A stretch of DNA of 64,000 nucleotides from Agelaius tricolor (Eukaryota; Chordata; Aves; Passeriformes; Icteridae), in the NCBI GenBank assembly GCA_023055355.1, contig JALJCS010000037.1, positions 4,154,001-4,218,000 on the forward strand. The letters are read 5' to 3'. Shown here piece after piece: positions 59,001 through 64,000 of the stretch. Numbering within the stretch: the first letter of the stretch is position 1; every line of letters starts with the position of its first letter. The position numbers and the translations under genes are program-made. The notes under the pieces are model-generated. The model did no database searches. It saw nothing but the letters and a program-made list of their open reading frames with translations, and had not been told where the DNA came from.

Positions 59001-60995
59001 TTCTGTGTGCCTGTTAGCTGATCATGCTTTTATCTCCTTCACTTTGGGTTGCTATTCCAAAATCCCTTCAGCATCTCTTCTTTGGGGTTGAGGGGCCTGA
59101 GATGGCAGCAGACATGTCCCAGAAAATGGCACACCTTTGGCCACCTTTGGCCACCTTTGGCCACCTTTGGCCACCTTTGGCACAAGGTGGGCATGGGATG
59201 AGGGTTATAGTGCAGTTTCTGCCTGGTTATTCCTTGTGTTACCCACAAGATCAGAAGGAATGAAGAGGGTGGATGTGGGCACAAGGCCAGCAGAGTGCTG
59301 AGAGCAGAGGAAGGGATTTTCCAAATAACACAGACAAGAACATCCCCTCCCTGGTTTCATTGTCAATTAAAGCTCCACCAGCAGCTTTGTACTTACTGAG
59401 AATCCCACAAAAATGAACTTGCACTGCAAGGAGAAGTCTTGTGGCAAGGGCTTGGTTTTGGATTTGGAGCCAGATGCTCTTTCCTGATGTGAGACTCCCC
59501 AGCATGTGACAACTGTTACCCAGCTTGTCTTCTTCAGGATGTGTCCATGAGCCACAGACACAAACTGTGCTGTCAGCTGGGACTTGGTCCCTGTGGGAAC
59601 AGAGTCACCTCTCTGTGTTCCCTCCCACCCCTCTGTGACTCTGGGTGTTGTCTCCTTTTGCTAAAAGACCACAAACCCTTCCTTGCTGTGGCTCAGTGTT
59701 GCAAAGCTTTCCCTTTGCTGTGGGAGGTTTTGGGGGGCACTGCAAGGCCCTCACCCTGAGCAGGTCTGGCACCCACTGTGCCACTCTGCCACTGCCACCT
59801 TGCAGCTGCTCCCTGGCATCTCTGATGACCAGGGACAGCACTCAGGGGCACGGCTGGAGCTGGGGCAGGCTCAGGCTGAGCTCAGGGCAAGGTTCTTCCC
59901 CCAGAGGGTGCTGGCACTGCCCAGGCTCCCCAGGGAATGGGCACGGCCCCGAGGCTGCCAGAGCTCCAGGAGCCTTTGGGCAGCGCTGCCAGGGATGCCC
60001 AGGCTGGGGTTGCTGGGACAGGGGCTGGGCAGGGACAGGGGCTGGCCTGGGGGATCCTGGTGGGTCCCTCCCAGCTGAGGATATTCTGTGGTTCCCTGAT
60101 TCTGTGATCTTTGAGGCTCTCTGTGTGCCCCAGCTCCTGGAGGCCAGGACAGGCTCACACCAAGCCCCTCATCCCTGGGAGGCTTCTGGGTCCAGGATCT
60201 CCAGTGCAGTGGAGAAACCCATTCTCATTTTCAAGGTGCCATTAATCTGAACTGATTGGACTGAGGACCTCAGGCAAGTAAATGCAGGGACAGCATTTCC
60301 TGTCCCTGGCCTGGAGGAGCCCCCAGCCCCTGGGACACCTGAGGCTCTGCTGGAGCTCAGCTCTGGGAGACACTTGGGCGGTGTTTCCTGTCCACCCCCA
60401 CCGTGGTTTGAGGTGTCGGGTTTGTCCCCTGCAGCTGCTCTCTGTGGTCCTGCTCTTGTAAAAACCAAACTTTACTTTCTCACTGAGAGCAGTGAGGGTG
60501 ATCAGAGGGATCAGATTTGCTTTCAGGCTGCAACTTCGGCAGAGTGCTGGGATTAGTTGGCAACTTTTTCCCTCCTCCTGCTGTGATTTGTAACTGGTGT
60601 AAGTGGGAAGTGACAGGAGGGAGCAGAGAGGGTGTGTTTGTGTGCTGTGGAACTGCCAGGCAGGTTTATCCCTCCTGTCACAGGACTCACCAGCCTCAGG
60701 AAGCAGCTGCCAAGTGAGGGGAGCCTCATCCGAATCTCGCTGGGTGCAGCAGCCAGCAGCCCCTTGGGAAGGGCTGTCTGGGCTCCCTGGTGCCTCTCCC
60801 TGGGACAGAGGACATTTCCAGGACACTCAGTGCCAAGAGATGAGCTCCCTATAGCTTCTCCTGTGCTGCTCCTGTGCTTCCAGGTGACTCTCTTTGTCTA
60901 CTCTGACCTGCTGCTCTTCACCAAGGAGGACGAGCCCGGGCGCTGCAATGTGCTGAGGAACCCTCTGTACCTGCACAGTGTCAAGCTCCAGGAGG
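31788..60995 (+). CDS. RGS3: RGS3, regulator of G-protein signaling 3, 5' portion (15 exons, C2 + PDZ form; continues beyond window)
   Basis: RGS3 accelerates GTP hydrolysis on Gi/Gq alpha subunits. Longer forms add C2 and PDZ modules for membrane and ephrin-B linkage. Exons are 31788-31875, 36039-36089, 37219-37277, 37883-37977, 38766-38834, 39473-39533, 41183-41273, 41901-41968, 46783-46864, 47542-47647, 48069-48402, 48852-48891, 52030-52217, 53965-54048 and 60884-60995. All junctions have GT-AG sites and phases agree, giving about 509 residues without a stop. The N-terminus ([15 protein letters not shown]...STFG) resembles the human C2 isoform start. C2 spans about residues 31-150, PDZ about 195-272. 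A linker includes [35 protein letters not shown] segment follows. The last exon ends in phase 1. The remaining exons and the RGS domain are not in the window, so the coding region is truncated on the right. Identification is by recalled homology. Confidence 0.93.
32287..32671 (+). mobile_element. Solo LTR, copy B of the 385-bp family
   Basis: It starts TGTCACAGACATCTTTTATG and ends AACACGGTCACA. Perfect 6-bp flanks CTGTGT lie at 32281-32286 and 32672-32677. The length is identical to copy A. It lies in RGS3 intron 1. A 6-bp duplication and the lack of internal genes indicate an LTR-LTR recombination product, of class II (ERVK-like) type by duplication size. Confidence 0.88.
34512..34756 (+). 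repeat. Left copy of a local direct duplication
   Basis: About 245 bases from GCAGGGCTGTGGGGCTGG to ACAGAGCTGTCCCCAG, matching 39552-39805 in the same orientation with scattered substitutions and one short indel. Confidence 0.9.
35455..35692. repeat. Tandem array of CATAACCATCACACCC (16 bp)
   Basis: Ten or more 16-base units with CATAACCATCACACCC / TGTAACCATCACACCC variants. They are grouped in higher-order blocks separated by GAGGGGAGGAGCTCACCCTG-like segments. Confidence 0.9.
36600..36925. repeat. Two adjacent short-unit arrays in RGS3 intron 2
   Basis: 36603-36790 consists of CACATCCCTGG / CACACCCCTGG units of 10-12 bases. 36818-36920 consists of GGGCAGTGCCAGAGCAGTGTC units of about 11-21 bases. 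Both give spurious open frames. Confidence 0.85.
39552..39805 (+). repeat. Right copy of a local direct duplication
   Basis: It matches 34512-34756. It begins 18 bases after the donor of the exon 39473-39533. It has an extra GGTGGTGGGGA-like stretch relative to the left copy. The copies are about 5 kb apart within RGS3. Confidence 0.9.
40105..40452. repeat. Minisatellite, 18-bp unit GGGAATGCTCCATCCCAT
   Basis: About nineteen near-perfect 18-base units. Variants are TTCATCCCAG, CTCCATTCTA and AACTCTTCATCCC, and a higher-order pattern of about 108 bases is visible. The 6-codon period keeps several frames open, but the array is inside an RGS3 intron. Confidence 0.95.
40548..40662 (-). mobile_element. 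CR1 LINE 3' fragment
   Basis: The plus strand reads CACAGAATCACAGATTATCC then CCAACTCCTGCACAGACAAT and GTCCAAAAGCTCCTTGA, the inverse of a CR1 3' region. Confidence 0.7.
41901..41968 (+). other. RGS3: RGS3 C2-PDZ linker exon
   Basis: A 68-base exon encoding [20 protein letters not shown] plus LK. It is flanked by AATTTCAG and GTGGGT and joins in phase 0 to the PDZ exon at 46783. The linker sequence is not conserved with human as far as I recall, so the call rests on splice sites and frame. Confidence 0.7.
42052..42438 (-). mobile_element. Solo LTR, copy C of the 385-bp family
   Basis: It is 387 bases, inverted relative to copies A and B. The plus strand starts TGTGGTGGTGTTTGCAGG and ends ATCATGGCTACA. 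Perfect 6-bp flanks CCAAGG lie at 42046-42051 and 42439-42444. It lies in the RGS3 intron between the C2-linker exon and the alternative first exon. Confidence 0.88.
43488..43510. repeat. T-rich run
   Basis: TTTTTCTTTTCTTTT followed by an uninterrupted T run, in an RGS3 intron about 470 bases upstream of the PDZ-form start codon. Confidence 0.8.
43800..43976 (+). promoter_or_regulatory. RGS3 internal promoter (PDZ form) and 5' UTR
   Basis: A local CpG-rich patch lies directly upstream of the alternative start codon at 43977, inside the intron 41969-46782. A T-rich run (43488-43510) precedes it. No TATA box was found. The start site is not determined. Confidence 0.45.
43977..44030 (+). CDS. 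RGS3: RGS3 alternative first coding exon (PDZ-RGS3 form)
   Basis: It encodes [18 protein letters not shown], ending in phase 0 at CAG|GTCTGT, and splices to ATCACCATCCCTCGGGGC at 46783. The human PDZ-RGS3 form starts with an almost identical peptide ([18 protein letters not shown], from memory). This product lacks the C2 domain. Its CxxC pair (C8, C11) is notable, but no metal site is claimed. Confidence 0.9.
44091..44258. repeat. Minisatellite, 27-bp unit GCTGGATGTGGGGAATGGGTTTGT
   Basis: Six tandem units of about 27 bases beginning 60 bases after the donor of the PDZ-form first exon. Variants include ATTTCTACAG and TTTGTAGGG endings. Confidence 0.9.
44250..44745 (+). mobile_element. Probable LTR-like AT-rich insertion
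   Basis: A sharply AT-rich 490-base block from TGTAGAGGATTCTTAAAGC to GATACCGTTACA, with TATATAAAC early on, GGAATAAAAGTTTTAAAAGG and a GC-richer end. Composition and TG...CA ends suggest an LTR. No matching target duplication was found, so the limits and class are uncertain. Confidence 0.5.
45535..45572. repeat. AAAAATGGGC short tandem repeat
   Basis: Four units of GGGCAAAAAAT / GGGAAAAAAT, each 10-11 bases. Confidence 0.8.
45785..45900 (-). mobile_element. CR1 LINE fragment
   Basis: The phrase GGAATATCCTGAGCTGGAAA-GGAATCACAGGGACCAGGAG is the inverse of a conserved CR1 3' segment. Confidence 0.65.
46783..48402 (+). other. RGS3: RGS3 PDZ-domain exons
   Basis: The exons at 46783, 47542 and 48069 encode the PDZ fold. 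The carboxylate-binding loop is [27 protein letters not shown] follows, then [20 protein letters not shown] and [12 protein letters not shown]. All core PDZ positions are present. The rest of 48069-48402 is a low-complexity, Ser/Arg/Gln-rich linker ending [13 protein letters not shown]. Confidence 0.92.
47768..47950. repeat. Minisatellite, about 29-bp unit GGATGCAGGAAAGGATTCCC
   Basis: Six units of about 29 bases with TAGAGAGGGAA or TGGAGAAGGAA spacers, in the intron between the second and third PDZ exons. Confidence 0.92.
51456..51630 (-). mobile_element. CR1 LINE 3' segment
   Basis: The plus strand reads CTCTCCCTGGAGCTTCTCCT, CCCCCAGCTCTCCCAGCCTG and CATCCAGCAGCTCCAGGTCC, the inverse of the part seen at 28.87 kb. 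Confidence 0.8.
52625..52850 (-). mobile_element. CR1 LINE 3' segment
   Basis: Inverse CR1 3' region with CCCTGCCCTCTGGCACTGGG and GGAGCCATTCCCTGTGTCCT, lying about 400 bases after the exon 52030-52217. Confidence 0.85.
53333..53482. repeat. Two-copy tandem duplication (about 66-82 bp)
   Basis: CCCCTTCAGGAGCTGCTTTTCCC ... GGGCCCTGTGCAGATCCCTCCTGTTCCCACTCTGCTGC occurs twice in tandem. The second copy has a 13-base insertion (ACTGTCACCCTGC). Confidence 0.9.
54112..54450 (-). mobile_element. CR1 LINE 3' segment, near full 3' end
   Basis: Begins TGATAGAATCACCATGCTTTG (the inverse of the CR1 terminal ATTCTATGA-type end) and runs through CAGGGACACCTCCCACTGTC to AGTCCCTCTCCAGCTCTCCT. It starts about 65 bases after the exon 53965-54048. 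Confidence 0.88.
54690..54838 (-). mobile_element. CR1 LINE fragment
   Basis: CAGAGTGGTTCAGGCTGAAA, GGTCATCCAGTCCCATCCCC and CTCAGGGTTGTATCCACATG are inverse CR1 phrases. Confidence 0.65.
55947..56340 (-). mobile_element. LTR-like element with TATA and poly(A) signals on the minus strand
   Basis: On the minus strand it has TATAAAAGG (56123-56131), then AATAAA (56023-56028) about 95 bases later, then a short tail CTTCAAGAGCGAAAAGTG ... GTGTGGGCCGAAGCAGAGAC ending near CCTGCACA. This order is typical of U3-R-U5. The 5' limit (TGAAAATGTAGATTTTAAG) is uncertain and no target duplication was found. Retroviral internal sequence further right is possible but not recognised. Confidence 0.6.
56341..59127. 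other. RGS3 intron, unclassified; possible degraded retroviral interior
   Basis: This stretch lies on the 5' side (minus sense) of the LTR-like element, which is where proviral interior would be. No gag, pol or env motif was recognised, and all frames are broken or of low quality. A (CTGCCCCTGTCC)n-like run lies at 58615-58660. Confidence 0.35.
59128..59182. repeat. GGCCACCTTT decamer array
   Basis: Five perfect 10-base units GGCCACCTTT. Confidence 0.95.
59755..60112 (+). mobile_element. CR1 LINE 3' segment
   Basis: Plus-oriented CR1 with GGTTCTTCCCCCAGAGGGTG, CTGCCAGAGCTCCAGGAGCC and a GGATATTCTGTGGTTCCCTGATTCTGTGAT terminus. Confidence 0.85.
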
Positions 60996-63900
60996 GTGAG
61001 TGTCTACAGCAGCAACTGGAGGTGTTTTGGGGGTTTTCTGGCTGCTGGCTGCAAAGCACCCTGCTGTCCTGGTGCTTCCTGGTCATCCTTACTGGGGTGC
61101 CAGCACCACCCCTGCTGTCCCTGCATTTACCTGGGAGCTCCATCTCCTGGGACACCTCAGGAGCACCCAGACCCTTTGCAGCCTTTCTGGGTGCATGGCT
61201 CAGGATCTGGGCTGGCATTCCCCAAGTGGTGTCACCCTGTGACAGCGGGGACTGGCCAAGGCTGGGAAAGGGAACTGAAGCCTTGAGGTTTCCCCCATGA
61301 TGCCTCGAGGGAGTTCAGAGATTGGCTCCAAGCGTGGCTGGCCAAGCTCTGATGACCTTGACTTTGCTGCTTTACTTTGCTACTTCTCTCTTGAGCTGCC
61401 CACGGTTTCCCTGTTGCTCACATCCATCCCCCTGCTCACCCCTCTGGGGAGGAAAGGGCAAACCCTCAGAGCAGGGCTGGCGACCTTGCCCTCACCCTGC
61501 ACCTTGGCTGACACCTTTTGTGTCCAGCTGAGGGCTCAGAGAGGGCTTCTAGGGCAGGGGTGACTGGAAATGGGTTATTTCAGGCTGTACAAAAGGCTCC
61601 CTTCAGCTCCTCATGGTCTAAAGAGGAATGAGGGAATTGCTCTACCACATCCTATTTGCTATGGTGGAGCCACTTGTTGGCCCTGGGCCCAGTTTCACCT
61701 TGTTCCTTGTGTGGTGTGGTCGCTTTTGGGTATGGGCTTGTTTTATGTACAGTTACCTGACTGTGCCACAGCTCCTCCTCCAGCCCAGGCAGCTGCCTTG
61801 GGACCCCACAGGGGAAATCTGGGTGAGATAGAAGGAGAAAGTTTCCTGTCATGAGGTTGGTCAGATATTGAGTTGCCCAGAGAGGTTTTGTGATCTCCAT
61901 GCCTGGAGGCATTCAGGACTCCTGAGTGCCCTGGTCTGGGTGCTTTGGTCAGGGATTGGACTCCAGAGCCCACCAGAGAGGCCCCTTCCACCCCAAATTA
62001 CTCTGGAAGTCATGAGCAATGTCTTTATGCCGTCCTGTGGCCCTGACCAAAAGGAATGAATCCAGATCTGGGCTGCTTCTCCAAAGGGATCCTTTTCTGG
62101 GTGAATTTTGCTGCTCCCATGACTTTTGCCAGCTGAGCCACGAGCCCCGTGGATGGACTGTGTCTCTCCACATGCATCACGTTGTTCTGAGCTCAGTGCT
62201 GGACACCACAGGCTGCCTGTCAGTTGTTATTTCCCATTTTCAGCAACATTTCTGTTTCCAGATGAATTCCCTGACCTATTTGGTGGGAGCAGAAGCACAA
62301 GGGAGGGAGATGGGGCACCACAGCCATGAGCCACTGCGAAAAGCCATTGAAGCCTCGCTGGGCTTTGTTGAGTGTGTTCTCAGCACTGCTTATTTCTAAG
62401 AATGGGACAAAAGAAATTGTTCCATGTGAAAGTGCTTTTGGTCAGCTCCTGGACCGTGTGTGTGTGCTGCTCCTGGCTGCTCCCAAAGGCTGGGGAATAG
62501 CTCTGCTTGGAGAAATCAGCTTCCCTGCTCTGCTCCTGGCTCTGCACACTGAGCTGTGCTTGCAGCAGCCCAGGGTTGTGCCTCCTCACCTCGGGCACGG
62601 TGGATTTGTGAGCAGTTTTCTGCCACTTATTGCCTTGTTGCCGTAATAACTCAGCTGGATCATGTCTGGAATAGCTTCCCAAGGCTCTCCAAAGGAGATG
62701 GGGTCCCCACAGCACTGATTCACCCCCCCGTGCACTGGGAATCCAGCCCAGCTGCTGTTCAGGCAGCTCAAACCCCCCTGCTTGGGGCAGGGCTGCTTCA
62801 AAGGCGGCTGGAGAGAGCTCGGAGCTGTCTGTCCCTCTTGGCAGGGATTTGCTGCTGCTCTCCTGAATGACTGAAAGGCCCATGAATAGGAACAGGCGTG
62901 TGGCTGCCTCCAACAATTGAGACATCTCCGGTGCGCTCAGGGCCATTGTGCTGTTTCCTGTTCCTGCCGCTCGCTGCTCTGTGCGAAAGCAAATCAGTCT
63001 GATCTGCCTCACAATGCTGCCTCTTCCTGCTTCACAAGCCCAGCACCGGCTGATGAGCTGGCTCCCAGTGACACAGGGCTGGCTTCCTCAGCAGGCACTG
63101 TGGGAATTTCCACCCACCGGGATCCTGGTTCCCCCGCAGTGGGTGTGCTCAGCTTTGGGACAGAGAGGGGCATCCCTTTATCCCTTTAAACTCTGGGAGC
63201 CCATCCCCAGCTGGGATCCTGCAAACAAAGGCTTCTTGACATCCCAGCCTGCTGTGTTGTGCAGCCCCAGGATGCTCAAAGGGCAACAGTGGGATTTATG
63301 GGCCTTCTGTCCTTCCTTGGGATGCTGGGGGGCACCCAGGGCTTGCACCCTGCCATGCTCCCCCAGTGGGATGAGCTTGTCCCCTCCTGCAGGTGGGTTT
63401 GGATGTGCTCAGCAGTTCCTTCCCTTCCCACACATGCAGGGCCTGGCAGCACCTTGTCCTGGCTGCTGGGTGCAGTCCCAGCCTTGCTGAGCAGAGGTGA
63501 GGGTTTGGGGTGCCTGCCCTCACCAGGGCATTGCCACAGCTTCCCTCTTTTCCCATCCTTCTGACCCAACACCAGGCATGCACCCCCAGATCCTGAGAGC
63601 AGCAGGTGCTTTCCATGGGCTGCACAGGGAAGTGGCAGAGGCAGAGAGGAGCTGCTGTGCTGTGTGGGTGTGCAGGACAGGGTTTAGCTGGAGAGGGGAC
63701 GTGTCCCTGCAGAGCTCCCACTGAGCCTCGTGCCCAGCCTGGCACAGGCTCAGCTCACGTCACTCTGCAAGGCAAACCAGTCCCCAGCTCAGCACATCAG
63801 GAAGAGAAGGAAATACCTCCAAGTGAGTTTTTTCCTCCTGCTTATTTCATTTTAGCTTTTCCCTGACTTTGTCTGAGGGAATGTGCTGTGCTGCTGTCAC

Positions 63901-64000
63901 GAGAGCTGTGGGGAGCAGAGCTGGGGATCATCCTGGGCATCTGCCACCCCTCCAGTGCCAGCTTGTGCCTCTCCCGTGTATTTCTGGGCTCTGGGCACAT
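60996..64000 (+). other. RGS3 intron after the last recognised exon
   Basis: The phase-1 donor at 60996 (GTGAGT) should join an exon resembling SSEDLKFCVLYLAEKAE in mammals. No such peptide was found in any frame to the window edge. The stretch holds a CR1 fragment at about 61830-62015 and otherwise nothing recognised. Confidence 0.55.
61830..62015 (+). mobile_element. CR1 LINE fragment
   Basis: Plus-oriented phrases GGTCAGATATTGAGTTGCCC, AGAGGTTTTGTGATCTCCAT, GCCTGGAGGCATTCAGGACT and CAGGGATTGGACTCCAGAGC are diverged CR1. Confidence 0.65.

Larger units (their letters stand above)
53965..60995 (+). other. RGS3: RGS3 exons with PH-like beta pattern (incomplete)
   Basis: [19 protein letters not shown] is followed after a 6.8-kb intron by [20 protein letters not shown] and [12 protein letters not shown]. 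The strand pattern (LLLSEELLL ... [14 protein letters not shown]) resembles the start of a PH domain as in Dbl-family exchange factors. This is an inference from pattern. The C-terminal half would lie beyond the window. Confidence 0.55.

Noticed and set aside
62380..63012. 210-codon minus-strand open frame near the right edge
   Set aside because: No recognisable homology, it is antisense in an RGS3 intron, and nothing in composition or splice sites supports coding.

Overview
This window looks like avian nuclear DNA, probably from a songbird microchromosome; the organism is inferred, not shown. Genes are intron-split with short introns. Exons and promoters are GC-rich. CR1-type LINE 3' ends are the dominant dispersed repeat. 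There are also several solo LTRs, some flanked by 6-bp target-site duplications, and many GC-rich minisatellites. Gene order is HDHD3, ALAD, POLE3 (all minus strand), then RGS3 (plus strand). This matches the block I know from human 9q32, and I recall it on avian chromosome 17. No bacterial or plasmid features were seen.

Layout: 1-1000 is the HDHD3 coding sequence with its poly(A) signal. 1542-5971 holds the eleven coding exons of ALAD (334 codons, zinc-type active site). Its non-coding first exon and CpG promoter lie near 9225-9300, and a second GATA-bearing candidate promoter sits in intron 1 near 7.85-8.05 kb. 11769-13941 holds the four coding exons of POLE3 (143 codons), with a CpG promoter near 13.6-14.2 kb. 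14.2-31.6 kb is gene-poor and repeat-rich. It contains a purine-rich block, solo LTRs, CR1 fragments, a roughly 40-bp minisatellite and one exon-like island at 29.73-29.87 kb. From 31.79 kb to the right edge is the 5' part of RGS3. One promoter (31.79 kb) starts the C2-containing form. A second (43.98 kb) starts a PDZ form that omits the C2 exons. Both splice in phase 0 into the shared PDZ exons at 46.78 kb. The exon ending at 60995 is the last one found. The RGS domain must lie beyond the window.

The four genes are an old syntenic neighbourhood rather than a pathway. HDHD3 is a HAD-family protein of unknown substrate. ALAD makes porphobilinogen for heme. POLE3 is a histone-fold subunit of DNA polymerase epsilon and of CHRAC. 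RGS3 is a G-protein signalling regulator. I saw nothing here that amounts to an undescribed biological system. The points most worth a second look are the RGS3 dual first exons, the solo-LTR families (including an inverted pair), the local 250-bp duplication inside RGS3, the conserved loss of catalytic or ligand residues in HDHD3 and in the RGS3 C2 domain, and the promoter-proximal repeats at the RGS3 start codon.
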